A stretch of DNA of 64,000 nucleotides, from assembly GCA_001949185.1 (NCBI GenBank), contig BDGG01000001.1:8688721-8752720 (forward strand), read 5' to 3'. The notes beneath the pieces were generated by a model. The model was not told the DNA's origin and made no database searches. It saw nothing but the letters and a program-made list of their open reading frames with translations. How positions within the stretch are numbered: position 1 is the stretch's first letter; each line of letters opens with the position of its first letter. Position numbers and translations under genes: made by a program. Shown in pieces: positions 22,774 to 35,000 of the stretch. The stretch is from Ramazzottius varieornatus (lineage: Eukaryota; Tardigrada; Eutardigrada; Parachela; Ramazzottiidae).

Positions 22774-24096
22774 ATGATGCTCTCGCGGTACCGGAAGCTC
22801 GAACTGATCTGTAGAAAATTTTCCAAAAACCATGTTAGATTCTTGTCACAACCTAATCTGGCAGTCTCGGCAGACAACGCCTCGTCGACGCTGGGTCATG
22901 AGACAAGCTCGGATTCATCTACAAAAGCAGCTATCACCAACGACACCATCCGAGCCCGCAGAAACGCTCTCTTCAGCGCCGAGAAGACCAGGCAGATCGA
23001 GTCTGTTCGTCGCATAGAAAAGATTGAAGTGGTGTATCGCGGTCAGAATGAGGCAGAGTCCTGCACTTTGATGATGAACAAGCACCTGTCGACGCCGTAC
23101 GACTGTACCCTCCACATTAAGCAGATGATTGCCAGAAGGAGTGCACTGGCTGTTGTCGACGGCAAGCCATGGGACATGCACCGGCCACTGAACGCCAGCT
23201 GCGACATTCAGTTTCTCCATTTCCTTGAAGAGAACCCGTATGAAGCCAACATGGCCTTCTGGAGGACAGGATCGCTGTTGTTGTCGTATGTCGCAGATCG
23301 AGCTTTTCGCGACGACTTTTTCGTTCAGGTAAAACAGCCACAAATTTGCTCGCTTGCTTTAGTGCAAGTGGCACATGACATCACCAGCTTTGATGGTTTT
23401 TCCTGTCAAATTTGCGTTGGCCATGGAGGGCTCATGACGTTGTGCGTGCACTGATGCGGACCTGATGTGTTGTGACGTTACTGGGCACGGCCTTGTTGGG
23501 TTATCTGGCACGGCCTTGAGTCGGGTTCTCTGGCTCTTTGTTTGGAGCATTCGTTGATTTCCTGGGATGTTGTTTTGCAGGTTCACAGTTGGCCATACCA
23601 AGAACTTCAACCGGGCAGTTTCCTCTGTGACGTTGGTATCAACTTACCCGAATGGACACCACGAGAAGAAGAGCTGCGCGCCATGACGCTGATCATGACC
23701 AGACTCATCGCCAAGAAGCTGCCCATCGAAAGATTAGAAGTCAGTGCTGACCTGGCCTTGAAGATGTTTGAAGACAATCAGTTCAAGAAGGCGCAGATAC
23801 CCTCGATAGCTGAAAAGTCAGCCAGCAAAGAGCGCGTTACACTGTACCGAGTGGATGACCATGTGGAAATCAGTAACGGACCAATGATCGCCAACACCGG
23901 CCTCTTTGGACGCCACCAGTTGACCGCTGTCCACCCTGTCAACTATCACGGTGTGGGTCAGTTGTATCGTTTTCAGGGTGTAGCTCTTCCTGCGCAACAG
24001 CCTTTGAACTATTTTGCCTGGAACATCCTACAGAATCGAGGTCGACAGTTTAATTCTTCCTCTTTATCCATTGTGACCGACAGGAAGACACCGTAG
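22774..24096 (+). CDS. MRPL39: Mitochondrial ribosomal protein mL39
   Basis: Exons 22774-23328 and 23581-24096; 356 aa. mL39 is a large-subunit mitoribosome protein derived from threonyl-tRNA synthetase. The N-terminus (MMLSRYRKLELICRKFSKNH) is basic and suits mitochondrial import. A TGS-like region follows: IEVVYRGQ, then HIKQMIARRSALAVVDGKPWDMHRPL. Further on are FWRTGSLLLSYVADRAF and the domain with LYRVDDHVEISNGPM and GQLYRFQGVALP. These match animal mL39 in order and length. No catalytic threonyl-tRNA synthetase core is present, as in the family. The intron contains a tandem GGCACGGCCTTG duplication. A decayed copy of the second half of this gene lies at about 37917-38575. Confidence 0.9.
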
Positions 24097-24519
24097 TTAT
24101 CGTGACGTACACTATCTTACTTCAAAAATACTAGGCGATAAAAGAGATCATGAAGCAAAGACTGCGGCGAATGAAATGCAGTCTTTTTTGCAGGTGGCCT
24201 CAATTAAAGTCCAAAGTGAAGTCAGTGCATCCTAACGGAATTCAGGGAATGGTCAGGAGTGGAAGAGCAAAGATGGCGTCTGACGCGTGGTGGTCCAGTA
24301 GAGAGGGGTAGAGTATAGTTTGGCTGGTCATGGGACCAGCTTGCCGTGGAGCTTGCCTGTTAACGGCCAGGGCGAATGCGCCTGGGTGTGGTGGTAGTTG
24401 GCCTTGTGGCTTTGGTCGCAGCCGGGCGACCCTCGTCCGCCTTGGTCGCGTAGTAAGGAACTAAAAGATATCTGGGATCTGCTCTGACCGGCCTCTTATT
24501 GACACTGGTCAAGTCGCAG

Positions 24520-25022
24520 CTACCGTCGGCCTTGACTTTCCCTCCGAATGCCAGCTGGCACTTGTCGCTTAGTCCATGCTTCAGCAGGCCACGATTGATA
24601 CTGATATCCCCCATAGTCGTCCGTTTCGGCAGGGCCCGAGGCAACGTTGCCCACGTTACAATTGTCAGTGAAACAGGGGCAGGCAAGGCTGATGTTGCGG
24701 GAAATATCTTGCTCGGGTATGTAGCTGAAGCAGCGTGGATCCTCCTTGAAACTGGCCAGTTTGCCTGGGGGAACTTGCATGCAACTGCGAATGGAATTCA
24801 TCGAATGACGCCACAGATGTGCTAAATCGGGGTGGACGGCTACTGCATAGCAAGCGTTGTACTCCTTAGGGCATTGGAGGCTAAATGGTCGTAGCTGGCT
24901 GGTGTCCTTGAAGTCGTTACAGCGCAGGTCCCAGTCTTTCTGTCCCCGACCCTGCCGCATTCTCTCCTGCAAGAGCGGGTCGATCAGGGTGAAATGAGCC
25001 CAGCAGACAAAGCAGCTGATAG
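24520..25022 (-). CDS. Ly6/uPAR-like secreted protein, 5' exon not found
   Basis: The main exon runs from a 3' splice site (CTTTGCAG, exon start 25022) to a stop at 24520. It begins ISCFVCWAH and has a cysteine spacing ending SLACPCFTDNCNVGN. That C-x-C...C-x-x-x-x-C-N ending is typical of three-finger Ly6/uPAR modules. A signal peptide exon must lie upstream but I could not place it. An alternative frame from about 24686 to 24360 also stays open, with Cys residues and a Thr/Arg-rich tail, so the true C-terminus may use another splice. No GPI-type hydrophobic tail is visible in the chosen frame. Confidence 0.45.
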
Positions 25023-26070
25023 CTGCAAAGACGTGGACGTCACTTTGAGGTGAGGACTGCCAGATTGCCCGTCAGGTTGCTGCTCTGGAGGCCGCCAACT
25101 TCTTCCGCAAGAAAGCTGGCAGGGCCAGGGTGGGTCGACACCCCACTTTGCCCGCCTCAGGTCACGGTGTGGAGGCGGCTGGAGCCAAGTACCGTAGCAC
25201 TAGCAGTGTAAGGCCCACTGGACCACCTGATGGGTCGTGGCTGCCCTGATGTAAGTTAGTCAATCGTCCTAGGCAGTGTTAGGTCTGTAATGCCCAGCCG
25301 GCCATCATTCACTGTTGAGGCAAAATCAAATCAGCGCTAGTTGATGTTTGACTTTGCTTGAGGTCTTTGAGTGCACCTTACTGCTAGCACTAGAGTATGG
25401 CCGGCTAGCCCGACACCTCTGGCGACCGGGCCGATCTACCCCTCACAGCCGGCAGCTGGCCGTCAAGGAGCCCAAGGCAGAGAAGGCCGACACCGCCTGC
25501 CCAATGTCCCTGTGTCATCCTGGTTAATGTATAGATCAAGAAGGAAGTATAGCAGCGTCGCAATAGCACAGCACGGTAACTCGTAGTACCGTTATTGGGC
25601 ACTTGATAGAGACTCGATGAGCGTCCTGCATTTCTCCAGGTACTCGTACCACAGCACATGTACCGTACAGCGCTGCCCACTTCGACTCCAGTATAGCTTC
25701 TCTCTTCACAGTCCACCAACAGTCGACGGCCTCCAGAAATCTTTCTCCTTCTCATCTAGCGCCTATTTTCTACACTTGTCAAATCTTTTCACTGGCTCAG
25801 TCCAACATATCGACTGTTTCTGCCTAAGAGCCTCATCCCGTTTCCCGATGATTTACAATACCTTGCACGATTCTAAAGCTGAAAAGAGCAATCGCATAAT
25901 GTTCAACTACTGTCGAAGCGTCCACAAAAGACGACGTGACTTATTCAGCCTCAGTACAGCAGTTCCAAACCGAGACAATATCGCCTCAAAAACGAAGAAA
26001 CAATCAAGATATACAAACAAGATATTGTGGAAAAGAAGTTAGGGTGATAACAGCCACCAGCCTACAAAGC
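25023..26070. other. Unassigned region, partly GC-rich
   Basis: 3' flank of SNRNP200 and 5' side of the Ly6-like gene. About 25050-25260 is noticeably GC-rich. It has a plus-strand open stretch (EDCQIARQVAALEAANFF... to a stop near 25248) with no recognised similarity. From 25600 onward I see nothing supportable. Confidence 0.3.
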
Positions 26071-29000
26071 TCACTTCCGGTCAGCGGTGACAGTCAACTG
26101 CATCCCGTACTCTTGATCGCAGCCCATGAAGGAGTCAGACATGAGACACAGCGTCAAGTCGTGCTTGCCGCCTTCAGGACCCGGCGCCAGGAAATCCAGC
26201 TTGACTTCCGCCTTCAGCGAGGAAAAGTTGACACGCTTGATGGAGTACAGCGTGTTGCTCTTCTGCTCGCCCACAACCACCCACCAGCCTTCCTCGCGTT
26301 TCTGCAAGTAAAACAATCATCAACATCCATCCCGTGTAAATGGAAGCTCAGCAAACAGACTAGACAATACTGGTTTTCTAACTGGCGCACATTTACAGTC
26401 TAAATAACTAGAAGCTTGCGCCATCTGAAAGCGCAATCCAATAGAGTTTAATTCTTTCCCTCAAGTGGCGCACATTTTCAGTGTGATTGGTTGATAGTTG
26501 TGCGCCACTTGGAAAAAGATCTTGCCCAGCCTTTTACCTTTTACAAGTGGCGGACGCTCCCAGCCAATACCACTGGAAGCATGCACCACTTGGGAAACAT
26601 CTGCCCGAGTCCGACATACGAGAAAACTATGCTTCTGTAGGCCAAGACTTACGTGTGGGAAGAAAGGCGCGATGACTGTCTTGGCTTCTTCATCCCGGCT
26701 CATCTCCACCTCAATCGTCACGTTTCCACCACTGTAAAAATAAAATCACACTAATAGCCAACGTCTGCAAATGCAATTGCAGAAAACCAATGTTCTTTCT
26801 TACGCTGCAATCTTCTCGGCAGAGATTTTGTGGCTCATGTCGATATTGGGGTATGCATTACAAAACCTGACCACATCTTTCATCTGATCTGCATTCAAAC
26901 CCAGCAGAGCATTCCTGTCAGCGTCCTCCATTTCCATCAAGTCAAAGATGGACTCCACTTTGTTCTCCTCGCACTTTTTGATGAGGGCTTCGGTGAAATG
27001 AGGCAGCTGCTTCAGGTTAGAGTCCTTGGCCCACATGGCTTGCGTGACCATTTGCGACAGTTCCATGGCGGCCAGTGCGGGGCTCCACCAGCCGTTGGAC
27101 GACAGCACGTCCACACAGGCGTAGATCAGACGCATTATCTTGGACAGAATGATCTGGTTCAGATCCGTCTGCATCTCCGGAGGAAGGACCAGGCGGGAAA
27201 GGTGACCTTGCAGAAGAAGGTTGGCCTTGACGTGGGGCTCAGTCACCTGCAGAACAACCGACAAATTTAAAAAGAATAACAAAAGCAAAAAGCGCCTAAA
27301 CCGGAGTCGAACCGTCGACGTCCAGTTCACCGGTCTCACACTTGCCCCATCACCAAATTACCTTCAGCATACCCGAAACGCCATACGGCCGACCAGAGTA
27401 ACGAGATTTCACTACGACTGTATGGCTTGCCAAATTCACAGTCAAAATTTCTAAATTTTGCGGTTCGATCGCCAAAAAAATGCTGTCTCTCACCTTTCCG
27501 CTCTGCGGTTTGTAGGGGACGTTCTCCAACAGCGCCATCAGCCTCTTATCCTCCCTTTGTCTAATGGGAATCTTGCTGAACTCATTAGCCGACGAAATAA
27601 TGTCAATCAAGCCTCGAATCTTAGTCTTCTGATTCAAGCTCAAGCTAAACAGTTCGATGGTGGCATAATTGATATTATAGTAGGCGGCAATCATGCCGAG
27701 GTTCATGGCCTTCAGATCCATCTCATCCTCAATCTCGATGCATTTACACTTTTCCAGGTCGTTCAGCGTCGTCTCGACCAGTTCCGACAAGTGGTCGGAC
27801 AAGTGTCGGCTGGAGGTGTTTTGGAGGTTGTAGTAGTTGGGGTTCTGCGTCAGCCGACGGTACAGGAAGGTCCACGTCAGGTAGTCTACCGCGTCCTGCT
27901 TGTTCTCGATTGTCTTGGTGACAATCTCGGCGTTGAAAGGATCGTGTAGGAAGTGGTCCAAGTGGGACTCGACCGGTAGAGGGTTCAGCAGGAACTTGAG
28001 GAAAAACTCCTTTTTGGATGTCTGACACATCAGTACACAGATGGACTTCTGGTCCAGCAACGGGCGATTGGCGAAATGACCTGGAAAACAACCATCGAGA
28101 TCGGATCACTGTATTCATAAACTTATTCATCTAAATATCGTATCTGGGGCCTCGACCAACAAAGCCGTCAAGATCGTCTCTCTGAGTGGCGCATGCTTGC
28201 AGCCGATAACACTGCAAGCGTGCGCCACTCTTGGGAAAAGTAAGAAAGGTTTACCGATGAGTTGGATGACGTCGGTAACGGGATAATCTTCATACGAATG
28301 GACTTTGCCGTTGTAAGACTGCGTGTCCATGATGACGACCAAGTGAGCTTTGACGTTCAGCGACCAGCAGAGATCCTTCGAGACAACCAGAACCTGAATG
28401 GCGTTGGACTTGAAGAGCAGCTGGACGATGTGGCGATCCTTTTCTTCCAACCCTTCATGAAGATACCTGCCGGAAGAGAAAACACGCCCATTAACAACTC
28501 CAATATTCTCCTTTTTCTCTTCGGTTCAGTCTTTCTTACCCGATCCCATAGAGAAGGGTATTTTTCAACGCCTGGTCCGTCAGCTGGTCCAGGTATAGCT
28601 GCAAATCCTTCGGGGAGCAGTGTAGAAAGGACATGTTCTTGCTCTCTTGCATGATCATGGACAGCGTCATCAGCTCGATGGCTTGCAACTGACTGGTCTT
28701 TCGATTGGGCACGAACACAATGACCGGCTTGGTCGGGCTGTGTCGGACGATGGCGTTGAAGACGGGCTTGTTCATGGCGGCCAAACGTGTGGCGTTATGG
28801 TTGATGTTGAAACCCTACAAGGACGATTGCTTTATCACTCCTGCTTAGAAAGAATACCTACATACATTGCCAAGTGTAAGTACCATGGTACACCAGTATG
28901 CAGGTACGTGAGTGCTCGTAAAAATAGGACCTGCATACACCAGCAAGCGTAACTACCATGGCACAGCGTATGCAGGTGCATGAAAAATGGTACAGTTTCA

Positions 29001-32000
29001 AGTTTGACTTACCTGGACGTGGAGTTCCATGGGGACAGGGCGCGTCTGCGGGTGGAAGTTGAAGGTGTTGGAGGTCGAGCAACCCAGCCAGGTCGCCAAG
29101 TCTTTGGCGTTGGCTAGCGAGTGTGACAATGCCACGATGCGAATGGGCGCCTTCTTCTGCTTGGGCAGCTGGTCGGAGAGGTATCGCATGCGCGAGCAGA
29201 CGACTTCCACTGCGGGTCCTTGTTCTCCACCAATCAACTATGGGTAAAAAAAGACAATTAGACCTCCCCAACGAAAAGCGCCAAACTCCGACTGAACGCG
29301 GAAGACCCAAGTGAGAGAAGCTCAACGCTCATCCACCTACATTCACTACTACTCATGTCGATGTGATGTATGTGTATGTAGGTGCATGAAATCTGCCTCG
29401 ATTTCCAGGGTTTTATGGTTAGAAGTCTTACCTGGAGTTCGTCAACGATGAACAAGTTGACAGCTCGGACATTCGCCCTCTGCTTCCACCTTCTGGACAG
29501 GACATCCCAGTTTTCGGGGTTACTGATGATGATGTGGTTCTGCGCCAGCAGCTTCAAGTCACCAGCAGTGTCCCCAGTCAGGATGCACACGTTCTTCTTC
29601 AGGCCCGTCTTCCCGAACTTGACTTGCCATTCTTCGTACATGTTCTGGGCGATATCTTGCAACGGCGCCACGTACACCACCTATTAAACAAACCAACTCA
29701 AAATAATATTCGAGGCAGCAACAGATTTGAATATTCTTCTTACCTTTCCCTCTGGATTCCGCGAGAAGAGTCTCAGCATGGCGAACTCGGCACAGATGGT
29801 CTTTCCACTTCCTGTCGGTGCTCCGATAAAGACATTGTCGTCCGTAGTGTAGAGCGCGTTGAAGACCTGTGTCTGTACTGGGTTGAAAAACTGGAACTGG
29901 TTCTGGTACAGCGCCTGAAAGTCGGCGTTACCCAAACCATACACCGGCACCGCTTCCAAATCCAGAAGTTCCGTGGGGGGAACGTTCTTCTCGGGAAGAA
30001 CCAGGTGGCGGAATGACACGGCCAGTTGCGTCTCAGACCCAATCCACTTATCCGACACAACCCTACGAACGAGGCAATGAAATTATTCACTTTATGGACG
30101 ACCCCACAATTTCACCTCGAAAAGCCATGCTTTCAGCAGGCTGCACGAATGTGACGAAAGCATGCTTTCACCAAGACTTCTGGGCCGGGTACGTGTGCCC
30201 GGTGTTAACACCACTTCAGCAGCCATGCTTTCGCCATGTCATCAGCATGGCGAAAGCATGAGCTTTTCTGATGTTTTCCGCCAAGTCACACGTATTGAAA
30301 AAACAATCGCTCACCGGATGAAGTACTGCGGAGGAAGTGGTTCGAACATGGGCACGTAGAACTTGACGACATGCTCATCCTCAGCGAAGCGTTGTTTCAG
30401 CAAAAAGTACTCATGATGAAGGATCTCTTCCGAGTTGACGTCTTCGACGAAGATCCAGAAGCCTTGCGACTGTCCGTGGACCTTCTCGTCCCACTGGAAG
30501 TCCGGAGTGATAGTCAGCTCAATCTTCAGTGTGGAACGTGTGATGGGCAGAATGTGTGTGGTCATGTCCAATTTAGGGAACTGATGGACGTATTTATGCA
30601 GCGTCTTGCCCAACTTGGGTTGTCGAATGAGTTCGCCCAACTCTTGCGCGCCCAAGTCGTACATGCGTTCCCAAGGAAAAGCCTTCTTCTCCAGACGCTT
30701 GATGATGTCGTCGGGAAGCTTCTTGAACTGTCGCAAGGGCGACATTGACTGCCACCTGTATGACGGATAATGAGAAGATTAAAATCTGGAAGCAAGGCAA
30801 AGAAACTCAACCAGATGGTTTTTCCAAGTGACGCACATTCATAGGCACCAACACTAGAAACGTAGGCCACTTGAAGAAACAATCAGACTGAAGAAGACTG
30901 TATTCACCAAGTGGCGCACGCCTTCAGCAAATAACACTGAAAACGTGCGCCACTCGAAGAAAACAAAATCGACCAGACCGTTTATCCAAGCGGCGCACGG
31001 ACTCGGTGTTATTGGCTGAAACTGTACGCCACTTGGAAAAGCTATCTTGTGATTTTTGTTTGCCAAGCTTCTGTTCTACTGCTTTCCGAATCCATCGGAA
31101 CATTATTGATGGTGTTTTCTGTTATCCCGGTTTCGGAATAAGAATTATTATTGGAGAAATCATTTACTAGAGAAAGCTTTTCTTACATGCGTCGGTCTAC
31201 CATCTTGCACAGCGACAGCGTCTTCTCGGCTAACTGTGCCCATCCACGGTGCAGGACGATCTCAAAGATGGCTCGAAGAAGTCGAGAAGCTGACTGGGTA
31301 ATGTAGACCATGTCGGACATGAGGGAGAAGCCGTCGAGCTTCAGGTTGGAGATGTAGGCTTGGAGTAGAACGTTGACTTTGGCCGAAGGTTCGTCGATGC
31401 TTTCCTTGATGGGAATGGGCACTCTTTCCATCAGCTTCTGCAACTCTAGCTTTTCTTCTTCCCTCACCGACATATGTCTGAACTCTCCTGCAAATCAAAT
31501 TACAGTTCGAACATGAAAAATAAAATCCAATTCTCCACCGCGAAAGACAAAAGTTATTCTGGAAATTCTTTCCGGGAACGTTTTGAATTTACCTGAGAGG
31601 GAGAAGACGCGGAACAGTTCGATTTCCGTCAAGGTCGGCTTCAGCAGCTGGTTGTAGGTGAAGATGGTTTCATGGGTGCAGTAGAAGTAGGAAGCGATGC
31701 GACCAAGGTCCGTCACTTGCAGGTGGCCGCCCTTCTTGTCGTACTTGACCAGCTGACTCTTCTCCAACTGCACCGCTGCCGTATGAACAATGTCTGCCCG
31801 AAACTGCTCCAACTTCGGGTCCAGCTCGGTGTACTCTTGTGGAACTGCATACAATGTCGGATTCCTGTAATACAGAACAGGTTTATTAACTCAACAAAAA
31901 AGCTGCTCGGAAAACAAGCTCGACAAGTCTGTTTTTTTCAAGTGGCGCACGTTAGCGATATCACTGGATAAGGCCGTGCGTCACTTGGAAACACAATCCT

Positions 32001-35000
32001 ATCGAGTTTGTTTCATCAAGAGGCGTACGTTGCCGGTAAAACTGAGTGGAAGCGTGCGCCGCTTGAAAAAAAATTTTTGTCGAGTCTGTCAGTCTATTGA
32101 TATGTTCCTAATTAGTTCAGGTGTAAATAAACATCACTCTTCAAAATCCCAGTCATCAAGTTGATAGTAATTACAGTAAGTACCTCATCATTCGGATGTA
32201 TAGGTAAGTGTATCCCAGCCACTCCACTGCATCTTTCGCTGTCTGGATACTGCCCAGCACCAGCTCGGCATTCAGCAAGTCGGCCACCTTGCCCACCAGT
32301 TGACTTTCGATGGGCAGCTGTTGGTTCATCAGGGAGAGGTAGTACAGCAGCTCCGATTGGTTAGTGATCAGGATGCCTTCACCTTCCCTGTCGTACTGTG
32401 GTCGACCGGCGCGACCCATCATCTGCATAACGTCCAGAGCACCCAGCTCGGTCCATCGACCCTTTTCCGGACTGTAGATCTGCGTACCTACAATAATACA
32501 CATCGACTCAACTCCGGAAAATTTTTTGTTCGACTTAAAACAAAATTATTTTTGAGCAAAAAGAACAATGATAAAAAAGTTGAGTGTTTGAAGATAAATG
32601 GAGACGACTACCAAGAAACGGTCGTCATCTCGAAGCTAACCTTCTCGACCTTACTTTTGCCTCAGTATTCCTGCGACCAGCTTCATGAAACTGAAACTGT
32701 CGCTGACTGCCGAGGCCCTTATTATTCCCTACCTCCTACTTCTACAAAAGTCAAGTGAGTCAACAACTTTGACAAGCCTGTTTCCACTAGTGGCGCACGT
32801 TTACAGTGAGACTGACCGAGAGAGTGCGCGACTCAAACAACGATCTTTTCGAGTTTGTTTCTTCGAGAGTGACGCACGTTTGCAGTGTTGTTGGATGTCA
32901 GCGTGCGCCACTTGGTATAACGATCTTGTCGCGGTTGTTTACGACGCCGAGTTTCCAGTTACTCTAAGTTAGCATTTTTCTCGTACCTTTAATGATGACG
33001 GTGTGCGCAGGCAAGTTGACACCCCAAGCCAGGGTAGCCGTCGAAACCAAGACTTGTACGTGCTTGTCCGCGAACAAGTCCTCCACCAACGTGCGATCAA
33101 TGCGCGTCATACCGGCGTGATGGATGGCGAAGCCGAAGGGCAGGAGATCCTTCAGATCCAGATTCTGTAACGAACAAACAATTAGTAGGTCTGTAATGTC
33201 AGGACCTACTAAAAGTCGGAAAGCAATGGTAATGCCGTGAAGACATGCCTCGAACCAGAAAAAATCCTCATTATACTTTCTCCCGGTTTTCCTGTAGAGC
33301 ATACCATGGGGGAAGATATGCTCACTGACTACCAGGACCTTCCCTAATCCCGACCGTAGAAAAGAGAAAATGAAGCAGGTAATCTTACCTTCGTGTTTTC
33401 CACTTCCGCCTTCAGAATTTCGGTCGACGCTGATCCGCTCTGCAGGAAATGCGAAATGGTGTCCTTGTCCAGAGCGGCATCGCGCAGTGCCTTGGCCGTC
33501 TTCGCGGTTTCTTTTCGTGAATGCACGAAGATTAAGACCTACAAGAGGACAAACGTTACAACACTTCTCGGTTGTCTGTCACTCCATTTACGCTGTTGCA
33601 ACCGACAGCCAGGATGCATTCAAGCATCTTTCTTAGAGATATCGTGTACCTGCAGACAAGGTACCAATTGCTTCACCAGTACTCAAGTATGCAGGTACGT
33701 GCGAGAAGAATCACGTATGCTTACGGACTTGCCAGAATTCAAACTACACTCCAAACTCAAACCTGATTCCTTCCGGCGTGTTCCATAACTTTCTTGTAGA
33801 CGATATCGTTCATCAGCTGATATCGCTTGATGGCTTTCTTCTCCGTGATGCCGATGTACTGTTGTTTCAGCGGCACTGGACGATAGCTGCAAAACAGACA
33901 CATAGCTCACACAACGACGGGAAAGACTACAGGAAAACGGATTTTTACCTGTTATCAAAGTAGAACAAGCCATTGGCTTCATCGCTGCCTACTCTCAAGA
34001 AGTGAGCGACGTCTTTGAAGTTGGGCAGCGTGGCCGACAGTCCCACCAGCCGAATCCTCTCTTGGGTCGACTCCATCGTCCGAAGGCTCCTTGCCACCAG
34101 CGCTTCCAACACTGGACCTCGATCGTCATGTAGCAGATGAATTTCATCCTGAAAGAAAAGACAGACATGTTTGAAGATAAATGGAGATCAAAACTAAGAA
34201 AGAGCTACTAATCTCGAAGCTAATCTTCAACTTTGGCTTCTTTTGCCCCGGTATTCCAACGACACAGTTTCATCGAAGTGAAACTTTCGCTGACTGCCGA
34301 GGCCTTCGTTACAACCTTAGCCGCTGAAAGAAAGCTGACTAGTGTGAGATAGTACTTACAAAGACGATGAGCTTAACCAGTTGGGTGTAGAGTCGTTCGC
34401 CGGATCGTCGAGTGACGATATCCCACTTTTCTGGAGTACAGACGAGGACTTGGGTGGCTTCGATGTGCTCTCGAGAGAGCTGGTGATCTCCCGTCAGTTC
34501 ACTCACCACCAACTTGTACGGCGCCAACCTCTGCAACAGACGGAAATTTACAATCCAATAAATAAACCAACCCAAATTTCGACGTTTACGAACTGGGCGA
34601 ACAAGCTCAACAAGGTTTTTTACGCAGTGGCGCACATTATCAGTGCTAGTGGCTGGAAAACTGCGCCACTTGAAAAAAACGATCCCGTCGAGTTTGCTGG
34701 CCGAACTTTCATGAAAAAATGTGATGCAAACGTACCTTGGCGAAGCTTCCAGCCATTTCCTGTACCAGCGACCTCATCGGTGCGATGTAGACGCACTTGA
34801 ACATGTCGGCGTTGATCGTTCCATCTTCGTTGGTGTGGTCTCGGATGACTTGTAGAATGGTCAGCAAGGCCACGTTCGTCTTTCCGGCACCCTAAGGACC
34901 ACAAAAGTTTGACTCCGCGGTTCTCTTTCCCACAAACTTCCGTCAGAATAAAGAAGAAAGAGAAAGAAGCAAAAGCTTCGGCTGTCACGTACCGTCGGGG

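Noticed and set aside
25079-25250. GC-rich plus-strand open stretch, possible transposon remnant
   Set aside because: No recognisable transposase or reverse transcriptase motif, and no terminal repeats.
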